A stretch of DNA of 64,000 nt from NCBI GenBank assembly GCA_030063045.1, contig JAQSEB010000137.1, forward strand, positions 2,046,001 to 2,110,000. The letters are read 5' to 3'. Shown in pieces: positions 24,701 to 37,900 of the stretch. This DNA comes from Pratylenchus scribneri. Taxonomy: Eukaryota; Nematoda; Chromadorea; Rhabditida; Pratylenchidae. The translations under genes and the position numbers were made by a program. Position 1 is the stretch's first letter; each line of letters starts with the position of its first letter. The notes below the pieces were generated by a model, which saw nothing but the letters and a program-made list of their open reading frames with translations, searched no databases and was not told the DNA's origin.

Positions 24701-27700
24701 ACCAGAGTGAAAATGAGTTTTGAGCCAACAAATGCACCGGTCAGCGCCAATTGCGAAATTGGTGAGATCATTGGAGGGGGACGACGAGTTCGAGTTGCCT
24801 TAAAATTGATAAGGATTGAGGCTATTTTGTGTGAAAATTTACCGATGAGAAAATGCGATGAATTCGATTGGTTTTGACCAAAAGGGCGGCGTAAAGGCAG
24901 GAGAAGGCAAGACCAATTCCTTCACAAAATTATGTAATTCATTAATAGGGAGGGAGGGATTTTTAGTGTTTCGATCTATTTTTATATAATCAATTTTAAT
25001 GAGATAAGAAATAAATAATCTCTACAAGCATTATTTATTTCATGTTTTTGATGCAATTTTTGCACTATCGTAATCCTTTTTCCTTCATTATGAGCCCCCG
25101 GGCTTATAATATTCCGAGACTTTAAAAGTGGCTTCAAATAGATGGGAAAGAGACCTTAAATCTGAGGTTGGTGCTTTTATGATTTTTTAAGAAAAAAAAG
25201 TTTATTTCGTCTTAATTTCACCCAAAATGTACAGAAATTTTCGATGTGGGAGAGGGGCTACTAATTGGGCTATTAATATATGATTTACTATATCTCAACT
25301 ATTTTGGTACTTTTGCGGGGAAATTTTTGGTATTATTTCGGAGAAATTTTATTCGAAAAATTAAAATAAAATACAATCAATTTTGGCTTTTCCGAATTTT
25401 GACTAAATTTGATAAAAATAAACCTAAATAGACACCTATTTTGTGATTTTTATTTTTAAGGTCCAAAAATCTTCACTCTTCTTTTATATTAAAAAAAATT
25501 ATTCACCAGTTCTTCGAATGCCACAAATTGTGGTTGTCGGCTTTGAAAGGAGCACAAATGTCATCAAATAGCAAAGAAGGCAAGAAAATAGCAAAACATA
25601 GCTCAATTCCCGGCCAGAGGCCTTCACAACGGGCGAATCAGTGTGGCTTAAAAATTAAAGAATTTGGTCCAAATAGAAATTAGAAGACGGACATTGTGTA
25701 AATCATTGTGACACCCAGTGTGGAAATGATGCCAATTGTTGCCAAAATTGTGGGCACAATCGCATACCTTTTTGTGGGGAAAAATGGTAAAGTAATTATA
25801 ATGGTTTAAGGAGGGTTTGTCCTGTATTCACAAACCAAATATATCCAAAATTGGATAGAGCTGGTCAAGATGGACGCATTGAATGGTATATAATTTGTTA
25901 TGGTTTGGTCAACAATTAAAGGGTATTAAACGGTTTAAACCCATTTTGGTTCGGTCAACAATTAAAGGGTATTAAACGGTTTAAACCCATTTTGGTTTGG
26001 TCAACAATTAAAGGGTATTAAACGGTTTAAACCCATTTTGGTTTGGTCAACAATTAAAGGGTATTAAACGGTTTAAACCCATTTTGGTTTGGTCAACAAT
26101 TAAAGTGCATTAAACGGTTTAAACCCATTTTGGTTCGGTCAACAATTAAAGGGTATTAAACGGTTTAAACCCATTTTGGTTTGGTCAACAATTAAAGGGT
26201 ATTAAACGGTTTAAACCCATTTTGGTTCGGTCAACAATTAAAGGGTATTAAACGGTTTAAACCCATTTTGGTTTGGTCAACAATTAAAGGGTATTAAACG
26301 GTTTAAACCCATTTTGGTTTGGTCAACAATTAAAGGGTATTAAACGGTTTAAACCCATTTTGGTTTGGTCAACAATTAAAGTGCATTAAACGGTTTAAAC
26401 TCATTTTGGTATAATGGTTCAAAATTAAGTTAGAATTGATTAAACCCAATGGCCAAAACATAATCAAATGATGTGTCTTGATGAGGTCTATCAATGAACA
26501 TCTCAATTCCCCTTAAATTTTTACCATGTATTCCACCGAATATGCTTCAAATTTTTCTCGGCCAAATCGAAGCAACTGGTCCGATCCTGTGTTGGCCACA
26601 TGCCTTGCCCGCAATCCAAACAGGCAGTTTCATTTGGCAGGAATTCGTAGTCTTCACATTTTCCACATGCCCAACAGCACAATTCATCCTATTTTCATTT
26701 AGATAAATTCAATAAATTTATAGAAAGGCCGTGATAGGAGGATTATAGTGTCTGCACTCTGCATTGATTCATTTTAGGTCATATCCCATAAATCGACTAG
26801 GCTAAAAATAAACTATGAAAATATTTAAACAATAGATAGCTCTGAATTCCTCTACAAAGAGGCATATATACTTTTTTATTAAGCATTTTTTTAAAGAAAC
26901 TATGGCCTTTCAAAATTCAAATGACATATCGCCATCCCAAATTGGCTTTTGCCTCGCTGAGTTATGAGCCTAAAACCAAAGCAAGTTCTAAAGCAGTACT
27001 CAATCGTTCGATTTCGAATTTCAGCAATGTTCCCAAAATAAATTTGAAATTTTAATAACCATTTTATAGAAGAAACTCTGGCCTTTTAAATGTTTTATAG
27101 ATTTCTTAAATTGGCTAAAGCCTCATCGAGTTATGGCCAAAAAACCAAAGCAGGTTCTCAAGCAGTACACTCAATCGCCTCTTTCGAATTTTTCATCAAT
27201 TTCCCTCACTTTTTTACCTCTTTAATCAACTGTTTTTTGTAGCCAAGAGGACAAGGGAGTGAGCAAACGGAAATGGGCGGTTCCGCCTCCAATTTCCAAG
27301 AAACTGCCATTGACTCATCTTCGGTGTCATCGCCGTCCATTGCATTCCAAAAGAATAATTTCTCATTGATTTCCAACGCATCCTCTGACCATCTGCCAAC
27401 CACTACATAGTCGGAACGATCCGAACTGGGATCAATTTGATGTTGGTGATGCCTATTTTGATGGTGATGACGTCGCCGTGAAGGTTGATAATTCAGAATG
27501 GAATAATAGGCTGGGCCTGGAGGCGGAATTTGAATGGGATAAATGGGTGGAATTTGAAGGAATAACAAAAGTAATACCGTCGCCCTGTGGACTGAAATGC
27601 ACCCTTTTGCCGACCAAATCTTTAAGGCATTAATTAATTACAATTAATTCGATTAACCTTAAGCCTCTGCGCTAGAGCCGATTTTGATTCCGCCATTTTC

Positions 27701-30700
27701 TAATTATTCTCAAGCCTCAATGGCTTAATTTATTCGTTAGTATCCACTAGGTTTAGAAGATTTCAATTTCAAATCAAAATAAGCGGTTGGAATCAAAATT
27801 ATGGCCAATAGAAATTTGAGTTTTTAAACCGGTTTAAAATTTTTAAAATTGAACAAATCTGGCCTAAACTAGCATTTCCCTAATTAAAATCGACTGTGCC
27901 GAATTAATTAAATTAATGCTCTAGGGTGCCTATGAATTGATGAGATATGGCATATGACCATATTGATCGCAAATTAAAATGTCTGCCACAATAATATTAT
28001 TATTGGTCAATGAAAATCAAAATCGGCTTCAACATCTCTATAATATTTTTGTTTTGTTCACCTTCAAATTTGACTTTCAACAAATATTTGTAGAAGTTTT
28101 CCCCATCAATATGTTGCATTGCCGGGCACACCTTCAATGCGGAATGAGCCCCACAATTTGGGTAAATTTATTTACTTGTGGCAATCGAGCATATCGACTA
28201 ATCCAACTGCTTTCAATGCTATCATCCGGACACACATTTTGCTTCATCGCCTGCAGGGCATGTGCAATTGCATCTGATTTTTTTTTATTTTAATTAGAAT
28301 GATAAATTTATTTTTCCTTTATTTATTAATAAAATATTGAACAATTTATCGAGTATTTTATTGAGAATTTTTCGAATTTCATTTTTGATGTTAGTTTCAA
28401 TTTCGCTTTCTTTCGTTTTTTTTTCGTGATTTTCAAACGATAAATTGTCAAAATTGCCATTAATGACGGCAATCATTTCCATATTAACTTTTTCTTTTTA
28501 ATTTAATTTATTTTCGAATAAACGATGAGAATGGAAGCAGGATATGTTAAATTAAAAGCTTTTTGACTTTTTTATAAATGGAAAATGGAGACAAAATTGT
28601 TTATGGGAAGCAGGCGAAGAATCACAATGGAAAGGATGGACCTTATTTATACTATTCTATTTCTTTCGTTTCCTTCGCTTCTCTGTGTCGCTGGTGGCAA
28701 CTGGCAAGCAGCCCACAAGGGGAAGAGAAGCGAAAGAAATAAGGAAATAGAAAACTAAATAAGGTCCAATGCTTTCCATTGAAATTCTCTGCCTGCTTCA
28801 CATAAACGATTTTGATCCCATTTTTCATTTATAAAAATTTAAAAAAGTCTCTAATTAAAAATATTAAAGCAATTAAATACAAATTAAGTAAAAAATTAAT
28901 AAAAAGAAAAATAAAAAAGAAAAAGTTAATAAAAAAATATCTTGTTTTTGTTAGGGGTTTTTGTTCAATAAGTTTAGAAAAGTATTCTTTTTTTAATATT
29001 TGTATTTTAAGAGGTCAAATCTAAATAATTAAAGTAAATCTTAAAAAATTAAAAATTTCTAGTTTAAAATTTTTAAGGCTGAATAAGCAATCCACTCCAA
29101 ACTATTTAGGTAATTGTTATCGAGTTTTATAAAGATATTTTTTGCTTTTTTCGACCAATCATATTTGTCCGTCAGACATTTTCTTTTTTAAATTTTCAAA
29201 CAATCATATTTTCCCTCTGATTTTTCAATTTCGACCAATCATATTTGTCCCCTTTCCCAGCGACTCACAAACTGCCTCAATCACAAATTGCACTTTGTCG
29301 TCGGCGCTGAAATTGTCCGCTGATTGCCTTTGGGCTTCACAACTTTAATACAATAATTTTGGATAATTCATACTAATCATTTTACCGGTTCATCGTGGAT
29401 TCCGGTGGTAAATCGAAATCACAATTGAATTTATGGCGCCACAATTCCCTCAACCATTTGTTCCGCTCAAAATGCTCCTTTCCCGGGTGCAATGAAAGAT
29501 AATACTGTGCAATAAAAATGGACCATTTCCTAGATCCTTTTAGGAAGAAACCTCTTCAAATGTTGGTACTCTTTGGGATTCAAGCATCAAAACGATAGCA
29601 CCTTCCGCTGCCAATTTTCGTCTTCCCAGAGTGTACTAAAATATTTGTGCAAAATAAAATTTATTTATTCAATTAGGATAAATAGCAGTGGTGTCGTAAA
29701 TTTCTATTTCTACCTGTTCATTATTGCGATCCCAGCCCTCGCTGGCCAACCAAATGATTCGCTTCTTTCGATTTGAATGCGCATCGGCCAACTGCATTCG
29801 TTCACTTGCCTTTAACCGCAAATTCAAATTCCATATTCCAATTGTATCACAATTGGGGATGGAATGGTCTAGTCTAGTGTCAATATGGTGATAAAGTTGT
29901 TGGATAAATTTCTATAGCATTTTTAAGTAAAATTAATTAAAAATAATATTCAAAAGCATTCTTCCATTTTCGATATTTACCGAATTATGTAGCCATAAAA
30001 CATCAAAATACAATTTTAATTAAACCAATTTTTTTGGCCATAACTCTATATAATATCCATCATTGGCCAGTGCTTTAGATAATATGCTCTATAAAATATC
30101 TAACAAATGCATCAGCCTTATTAACTTTGGTACTAAACCCCGTTCCACCCACAATTGTCGTAACATCCAATAATCCCCTTTTCAAACTTGTTGCAGCAAA
30201 TCTGGTACATATTCTGTGCCAACAAAAAGTGCCACCACTCTGGCACCCACTTCCTTGTCCGGTTGTAATCTGAAAAAAATTATATGACATCAATTAATTA
30301 ACTCCACTTTTTGAGCCACTTACTTTTTCACCAAATTATCGATAGAATCCCGAAGTGATTCAGGCTTCATCGAAACTCGTTCCTCAATGGCAATACAAAT
30401 GTTCGCTCGACGCGCCTCTTTCTTGAATGCATCTGCCCCCAATTCACCGTATTCATCCGCCGAATACACCTTCAATTTGTACAATTTAGTGGAGGGAAAA
30501 GAATTTTGAGGACACTTGCCAGCGAAACATAGGTCCAATTGAAGTGGACGGCAATGTCAATCATCGCTCGGGCCTGATAATTATCCGATGGTACTGTCCT
30601 TTATGGATTGGGAAAAATTTGATTGGCATATTTGGATCAAATTTAATGGAAAATTATTAGTAGAGGATGATTCAATCAGTACCAATAATTTGATTTCTTT

Positions 30701-33700
30701 CCGGAAAGTTTTAATTCTGATTTCTTTCCGGAAAGTTTTAATTCTGATTTCTTTCCGGAAAGTTTTAATTCTGATTTCTTTCCGGAAAGTTTTAATTCTG
30801 ATTTCTTTCCGGAAAGTTTTAATTCTGATTTCTTTCCGGAAAGTTTTAATTCTGATTTCTTTCCGGAAAGTTTTAATTCTGATTTCTTTCCGGAAAGTTT
30901 TAATTCTGATTTCTTTCCGGAAAGTTTTAATTCTGATTTCTTTCCGGAAAGTTTTAATTCTGATTTCTTTCCGGAAAGTTTTAATTCTGATTTCTTTCCG
31001 GAAAGTTTTAATTCTGATTTCTTTCCGGAAAGTTTTAATTCTGATTTCTTTCAGGAAATTTTAATTCTGATTTCTTTCCGGAAAGTTTTAATTCTGATTT
31101 CTTTCCGGAAAGTTTTAATTCTGATTTTGTTCCGGAAAGTTTTAATTCTGATTTAGTTCCGGAAAGTTTTAATTCTGATTTCTTTCCGGAAAGTTTTAAT
31201 TCTGACTTCTTTCCGGAAAGTTTTAATTCTGATTTCTTTCCGGAAAGTTTTAATTCTGATTTCTTTCCGGAAAGTTTTAATTCTGAATTCTTTCCGGAAA
31301 GTTTTAATTCTGATTTCTTTCCGGAAAGTTTTAATTCTGATTTCTTTCCGGAAAGTTTTAATTCTGATTTCTTTCCGGAAAGTTTTAATTCTGATTTCTT
31401 TCCGGAAAGTTTTAATTCTGATTTCTTTCAGGAAAGTTTTAATTCTGATTTTTATTCCGGAAAGTTTTAATTCTGATTTTGTTCCGGAAAGTTTTAATTC
31501 TGATTTCTTTCCGGAATAAGTTTTAATTCTGATTTCTTTCCGGAATAAGTTTTAATTCTGATTTCTTTCCGGAATAAGTTTTAATTCTGATTTCTTTCCG
31601 GAATAAGTTTTAATTCTGATTTCTTTCCGGAATAAGTTTTAATTCTGATTTCTTTCCGGAATAAGTTTTAATTCTGATTTCTTTCCGGAATAAGTTTTAA
31701 TTCTGATTTCTTTCCGGAAAGTTTTAATTCTGATTTCTTTCAGGAAAGTTTTAATTCTGATTTTTATTCCGGAAAGTTTTAATTCTGATTTTGTTCCGGA
31801 AAGTTTTAATTCTGATTTCTTTCCGGAATAAGTTTTAATTCTGATTTCTTTCCGGAATAAGTTTTAATTCTGATTTCTTTCCGGAATAAGTTTTAATTCT
31901 GATTTCTTTCCGGAATAAGTTTTAATTCTGATTTCTTTCCGGAATAAGTTTTAATTCTGATTTCTTTCCGGAATAAGTTTTAATTCTGATTTCTTTCCGG
32001 AATAAGTTTTAATTCTGATTTCTTTCCGGAATAAGTTTTAATTCTGATTTCTTTCCGGAATAAGTTTTAATTCTGATTTCTTTCCGGAATAAGTTTTAAT
32101 TCTGATTTCTTTCCGGAATAAGTTTTAATTCTGATTTCTTTCCGGAATAAGTTTTAATTCTGATTTCTTTCCGGAATAAGTTTTAATTCTGATTTCTTTC
32201 CGGAATAAGTTTTAATTCTGATTTCTTTCCGGTAAGTTTTAATTCTGATTTCTTTCCGGAATAAGTTTTAATTCTGATTTCTTTCCGGAATAAGTTTTAA
32301 TTCTGATTTCTTTCCGGAAAGTTTTAATTCTGATTTCTTTCCGGAAAGTTTTAATTCTGAATTCTTTCCGGAAAGTTTTAATTCTGATTTCTTTCCGGAA
32401 AGTTTTAATTCTGATTTCTTTCCGGAAAGTTTTAATTCTGATTTCTTTCCGGAAAGTTTTAATTCTGATTTCTTTCCGGAAAGTTTTAATTCTGATTTCT
32501 TTCAGGAAAGTTTTAATTCTGATTTTTATTCCGGAAAGTTTTAATTCTGATTTAGTTCCGGAAAGTTTTAATTCTGATTTCTTTCCGGAAAGTTTTAATT
32601 CTGACTTCTTTCCGGAAAGTTTTAATTCTGATTTCTTTCCGGAAAGTTTTAATTCTGATTTCTTTCCGGAAAGTTTTAATTCTGAATTCTTTCCGGAAAG
32701 TTTTAATTCTGATTTCTTTCCGGAAAGTTTTAATTCTGAATTCTTTCCGGAAAGTTTTAATTCTGATTTCTTTCCGGAAAGTTTTAATTCTGATTTCTTT
32801 CCGGAAAGTTTTAATTCTGATTTCTTTCCGGAAAGTTTTAATTCTGATTTCTTTCCGGAAAGTTTTAATTCTGATTTCTTTCAGGAAAGTTTTAATTCTG
32901 ATTTCTTTCCGGAATAAGTTTTAATTCTGATTTTTATTCCGGAAAGTTTTAATTCTGATTTTGTTCCGGAAAGTTTTAATTCTGATTTCTTTCCGGAATA
33001 AGTTTTAATTCTGATTTCTTTCCGGAATAAGTTTTAATTCTGATTTCTTTCCGGAATAAGTTTTAATTCTGATTTCTTTCCGGAATAAGTTTTAATTCTG
33101 ATTTCTTTCCGGAATAAGTTTTAATTCTGATTTCTTTCCGGAATAAGTTTTAATTCTGATTTCTTTCCGGTAAGTTTTAATTCTGATTTCTTTCCGGTAA
33201 GTTTTAATTCTGATTCTGATTTTTTCCGGATTGAATCAAACCATTCAATTATTTTTACTAATACATACAAAAATACAATAAATTATTTTCATCTTTAATT
33301 AAGTAGATTCATTCATTAAATCCAATATTTTACCTCGCAAAATATTCAAATCGGTTTTTGTCACTCAAATCCGCATTTGTGCTTGCTGAAAATGGCAACA
33401 AAATTTATTCAAAAAGTGTATTCGTGTGAAAATTTGTTCACCTGGACTGACTTGGACAATTCGAAATAGGCGAAGCAAATTTGCTATCTAAAAAAGAATA
33501 AATTTCAAAAAATATGGGATAATTTGAAATTAAAAGAAATAAATTCCCTCAATTTTGGGAAAATTCCCAAAGAAGATAAAAAAATTAATTCGTTTAAAAA
33601 GTTGCAATCTAAAAATGGAAAAAATTAATTCCAAAAAAATATGGGAAAATTTGAAATTATAAAAGAGATAATTCCCTCAATTGTTCCGAATTCCCAAAAA

Positions 33701-34992
33701 AATTAAATACCCATAATAATGTGTGAAAATTCCCTAAAAAGGTAAGAAAATTCCTTAGAAAATTCCCCAAAATGGTGGGAAAATTCGATAAATTCCCCAA
33801 CAAATTTATAAAAACGGAATTCAATTTCCTAAAAATATTTAAAAATTCCATAAAAAAATTTGTAAAAACGGAACAAAATTCCCAAAAAGAATATGGGAAA
33901 ATGTCTCAAAAAATTTAGAAAATGGAAAAATTCTACCAAAAATATGGGAAAAATTTCATAAAAAAATTTTTTTTTGGCAACAAACCTGAACAGTGACCGA
34001 CGAATAGCTGGCACCGACAACGGCCACCACACTTTTCTTTGGGCTGTTCGTATGTCGTAGAGTTGGTTGCCTCCCATCCGTGCACGCATAATCCGTCACA
34101 TCCGCTGAGCCAATCATGTCCCGGACAAAATCCAACGATTGATTGAGGGCATAGGCCGGATTGGAACAAGAATCCAAAATGAGGGCACCCTTTGGAAACA
34201 AATTCAGAATTTACGTGAAAAATAAAAAGAGAGGCAGACCAATTTGTAGCCTCGAAGAAAATCAGTTTGAGCATTGATCATATCTTTGGGGAAATTGGGG
34301 AATTAAATCAATCGGCAAAAATGCCATTTTCCCTCCACCACATCGAATTAGGAAATTTCTGTATCGCCTATTTGAATATTTATGCCACTCTTTTGGTCAT
34401 AGCTCACCAAGAAATCAACCAATTTAGGAAGTCAATAAGGCATCTGAAAACCCTAAATGGCCTCTAAAAAGTGGCTTTAAAAAATTTTTGAAAAATAAAA
34501 ATTTTGTAAAATAGGCGACTTTTCTTTAGAAGGTTCGGAAAGGTTCAGGTCTATTATACTCATCAAAGAAATGTAACTTTTTTACTCAGTATTTATAAAA
34601 TTTAATAGGCTACTCTTTAGAGGATACTTTGGGCTTTTCAATCATATATCGCCTTCTAAAATTCATCAAAGTCTCACTGAGCTATGAGCCAAAAGGAAAT
34701 ACCAAGATACTGAAAATCCGCTATCGCCTCCTCCACACTTACCTAAAGCATACAAAAATGCCTCGACCCGATGGACGCCTCTGGTCTCGAATATTTCCCC
34801 ACATGGCGATGAACCACCGCCCTTGGCATGCACCGGAAATACACCGCCAATTATTAAATCCCCTGGGATTCGCAATTGGCGAACATTTTCACTGGGTTGC
34901 CCACTGAAAACACCGGCCGGATCGTCGACCGCCTGGGCCAACATATGAATGTGGGTGAGGGTGCGAAGGGTCATGGCCAAAACGGAGAACAT
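21752..34992 (-). CDS. Metabotropic glutamate receptor, group II-like (mgl family)
   Basis: Class C GPCR for glutamate. 27 exons on the minus strand, 5' to 3': 34992-34743, 34283-34240, 34189-33986, 33487-33442, 33385-33334, 30598-30520, 30469-30324, 30269-30188, 29809-29714, 29635-29552, 29504-29386, 29342-29269, 28273-28176, 28131-28062, 27619-27578, 27516-27218, 26688-26525, 25767-25693, 25646-25507, 24919-24843, 24798-24678, 24632-24576, 23945-23881, 23835-23710, 22804-22757, 22704-22595, 21971-21752; 995 residues. Venus flytrap ('IPGDLIIGGVFPVHAKG', 'GVHRVEAFLYAL', 'GASYSSVTVQIANLLRLF', 'STNADLSDKNRFEYFARTV'), cysteine-rich domain ('ELCCWACGKCEDYEF'), seven helices ('PVVKASGRELSYVLLF', 'VKTRKVPENFNETRYIGF') and a Ser-rich tail. 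The ligand-contact region SDGW reads SEGW. Intron 30470-30519 is GC-AG; intron 30599-33333 is mostly satellite. Start chosen as the first in-frame ATG; its signal peptide is weak, so an upstream exon is possible. Confidence 0.95.
22040..22510 (+). repeat. 46-bp minisatellite element, receptor intron
   Basis: Five units with complete flanks ('AAATTGGATAGAGCTGGTCA' and 'GGTTCAAAACAAGGAGTTAG'), in receptor intron 21972-22594, antisense to the host gene. Confidence 0.92.
22866..23668. repeat. 24-bp TTCCGGAA array, receptor intron
   Basis: About 33 units of 'AATCTTTCCGGAAAACTTAA' plus TTAA with sub-variants (AAATC, AACTTT, AATGAATTT). Because 24 is a multiple of three it produces open frames such as repeated IKIFPENL; these are not genes. 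Inside intron 22805-23709. Confidence 0.95.
24050..24540 (-). repeat. 46-bp minisatellite element, receptor intron
   Basis: About five units in reverse orientation with both flanks; intron 23946-24575. Confidence 0.9.
25790..26500 (+). repeat. 46-bp minisatellite element, receptor intron
   Basis: About eleven units. A variant 'GGTTCGGTCAACAATTAAAG' and one with 'AAAGTGCATTAAACGG' recur at regular intervals, indicating segmental growth of the array. Intron 25768-26524. Confidence 0.92.
28560..28850. mobile_element. Inverted-repeat element (MITE-like) in receptor intron
   Basis: Long inverted arms: 'TTTATGGGAAGCAGGCGAAG' and 'GGACCTTATTTA' on the left are matched by 'TAAATAAGGTCC' and 'CTCTGCCTGCTTCACATAAA' on the right, around a ~60-bp loop with a second inner stem ('TTCGCTTCTCT' / 'AGAGAAGCGAA'). 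No coding capacity. A structured RNA cannot be excluded, but the long imperfect arms and intronic place favour a MITE. Confidence 0.6.
30690..33235. repeat. 2.5-kb TTCCGGAA satellite array in receptor intron 5
   Basis: About 90 copies of a 27-bp unit ('GATTTCTTTCCGGAAAGTTT' plus TAATTCT) and a 29-bp variant with GGAATAAG. Variants are arranged in blocks; 'GATTTTTATTCCGG' recurs at 31447, 31759, 32521 and 32929 with the same neighbours, showing higher-order duplication. The apparent ORF at 30588-31064 arises from the 27-bp periodicity. The array separates two exons that encode adjacent residues of the ligand-binding lobe. Confidence 0.97.
34330..34725. mobile_element. Inverted-repeat element of the 'TATCGCC...GAGCTATGGCC' family
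   Basis: Two opposed arms: 'TTTTGGTCATAGCTCACCAA' on the left and 'CTCACTGAGCTATGAGCCAA' on the right, each followed inward by a GCC-TTC-CAAATT type motif and 'GGCCTCTAAAAAGTGGC' or 'AGAGGATACTTTGGGCTTTC'. Located in receptor intron 34284-34742. Relatives at 26880-27180, 40060-40420, 43280-43820, 44970-45990 and 57390-57730. Confidence 0.65.
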
Positions 34993-37900
34993 GGCCAGTT
35001 TTGAGGAGTTTATTTTTAAATTTTTTCAAAATCAGTGAAATGGTATCAAAAAAATCAGATTTTATGGTCTAAAAAATTCAATTTTACATTTCCTTAAATT
35101 AGGCGGAAATTAATTTTACAATTCCATCAATTAGTTTTCGGATTAGGCAGGAAACGGGATATAAAAAGAAGTCGATTTGGCCTTCAAAAAACCGATTTTT
35201 TGGCAAGAATTTTTTTCATTGATTAATATAATTAATTTAAGAATACAATAAAGAATCAATCAACATTTATGTATATATGGGAATTCAAACATTTTAAGAA
35301 ATGACTAAAACGAAATTAAAATTATAATTGTTGTGCATTCAAATATTATCACTCTCCCCTCCTTAAGCTTTAGTAGGTGTTTGTGGCTTAATGCGAATTG
35401 TTAAGGAAAAATAGCCTAAAATTAGGGGAAAATTAAGAAAGAAAATAGTTAATTTAGGATAAATTCTTAAAAAATTATCACAGAGAGAAGCTCTGTAATG
35501 TTTTTTTGGAATATGTAATGTAAAGGAAAATGGAAAGGAAATTGCCGATGGCTTTTGATTTCTTGGGACTGGTTGAGATGAAGCAGATGGTTGCGAAAAA
35601 TTAAAATGGCACACTGCCTGAAGGAATGGATTAAGAGGCTATAATTAATATAAAATAAGGAGAATTGGCAAAGCAAAATTGGCAGTGGTTGCATAAAATT
35701 ATTGGTTGGTAGCGGTGGGAAAATCAACATCAATGGCCAAATGTGGCAAATAGTGGCAAAAGCTTAACGCGCGTCAACGTCAATCCTTCTTATTCTAATT
35801 AATATTGATTCAAGAAAGGGTAATTAATGAAAATCCTCCATTTACAAAATCAGCACACAATTTCTGGAAAAATCAGCAAAAATATAAACCGATATTCCTA
35901 TGTATTATTTTCAGGAATGAAATATCTTCCTTATTAGGTGATTAGAATTAAGGTTACGGATATGTGAATTGAAAACCTCCACCTCCAGATGACCCTAACC
36001 CTATATCAGATGACCCATGTTGATGGACTATCGCTACCGGTTTCCCAGTTGACTCAAAAAATCTGAAGCTAGAATCCTTGCTAATTTTGGGAAAGATGAA
36101 AAAGAAAATGGAGAGGAAAATAGAAAGGAAATGGCCAACGGCTGGTTGGATTGATTTGGAGGAAATGGCAGATGAAAATTGCGAAAAAGGCAAAAAATAG
36201 CACACTAAAAGAGTGACTGAAGACTGAAGGAAAAGGAATGGGTCGGGGGGAATTAAGAGGCTATAATTAATATAAAATGGGCAAACAGGCAAAATTGGTA
36301 GTGGCTGCATAAAATTATGGGGGTGGGAAAATCAACACCAATGGCCAAGATCCAAATGTGTAGAAGGCTTAACGCGCGTCAATCCTTCCTCCATTAAAAT
36401 TGATTCAAAAAAGGTTTTTTTGTGGGAAAAATGGAAATGAAAATCCATTAAAAATTTTCGGGTTTTAAATTTTTCCCAATTTGGTTTTAAATTTGGTTTT
36501 CCCATAATGTGTGGCCAAAAAGAATGCATTTTTCCAAATGCCAAAAGGCCAAAATGCCGAAAAAGAGGAGGAGGCGGAGGACAAAATGGAATTTCCGTCG
36601 CCTCCTTTTCCTCATCCGGCTGGACTGACTGAGTTGGACTCCAATTTGGCCTAATTCCCGGCTTGTTTGGAGGAAGAGGGAAAATGCTGTCGGTCGCCAT
36701 CTCACCTAATTTGCGGGTTCCAAATACAAAAAATAAAAGAAAAGGAAGGAAGGAAATGAACACTGCTAATGAAAAAATTGGTTAGATTATGAAGAGGGCA
36801 ATGAGGGGGATAAATGCCAAGGGACACAGCAGAAAATATTGGCTGACTAAATGGCCATACACTTGGCCATAACAATTTACTTGGAATTGAATTGGTGAAG
36901 AAGGAGGTGGAAAGAACGTAAAGCCGAATGCCACGTCGGACACAAAAAGGGGAGGAAATCGGGCGGCCATGCACTGTTTTTATTAAGTTTTTAGAAGGAA
37001 AAGCACGGCAAGGGAGGAAAATTTCGTCGAACGTGCACCTTCAAAAGTGCCATGAACAAAAGGAAAAAGAGTGGAATTTGGAGACGAAGGGGGTGAAAAG
37101 GGGTGAAAAGGAGGAGTGCAAAGGAGACGAATGCCGCCGAAAGTGCGATGGTGGCGCACACAAAAAAAGTCTCACATAGGGCACAAAAGTGGGGCACAAA
37201 ATGGGAGATCGGCGCTTGGCGGCAAGGCATTTTTGCCTTTGGTGGCTGGCAAATTCACGCCATCTGCTGCTGCTGAAGATATGCAAATTATGTTAAGGAA
37301 TTTGAATCGAAAGCACACACACACATAAAAAGGGGACACTTTTGCCGACCATCCCCTTCCCTCCCGAGATAATGTGATTTGCGGGAAAATGCCTTTTGAA
37401 TTGGCCGAAATGGGGACATAATCGATTTGTGATGGAGGGGACGGAAATGACGGGGGAAGGGGAAAGGCATAAAAATGCCCGAGGGGAAGAAATTGGCCAT
37501 CAGGGACGGCACTGACTTTGAAGGAGTCAAAAATGAAGAATTTGGTGCCATTGATTTGGATGGCAAAAGGGGAGAAAAATAGGCAAAAATGAATGTGAAT
37601 TTTGCCGGAGACAAATCCGAATAATTCCTTTCCAAATTTACGGTGGATGCTAAAATTTTGACAAAAACGTGAGAATTTTTTTTTTATTAAATTCTGACAA
37701 AATGCTGGCGAAAGTGAAAATTGCAATATAAAAAAGGTTATAGAAATTTTCAAACTTTATTTTCTGACTTGTATTATTTGGAGCAATTCGGGGTGCGAAA
37801 AATTTTTAAGCTTGCGTAAAAAATGTACATTAGAGTTAAATTTTAGCCAAAATTACCTAGCAGAGAAAAATTTGTTAAGTTTTAAACAAAAATTAAAAAT

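Noticed and set aside
30588..31064. 158-codon frame of repeated VLILISFRK
   Set aside because: It is the 27-bp satellite read as nine-codon units; the same applies to frames at 22865-23340, 39367-39609, 49443-49961 and 62300-62761.
37172..37753. 193-codon minus-strand frame with a hydrophobic N-terminus
   Set aside because: Pyrimidine-rich composition, several overlapping frames on both strands, no recognisable domain, and likely promoter or intergenic DNA of the receptor gene.
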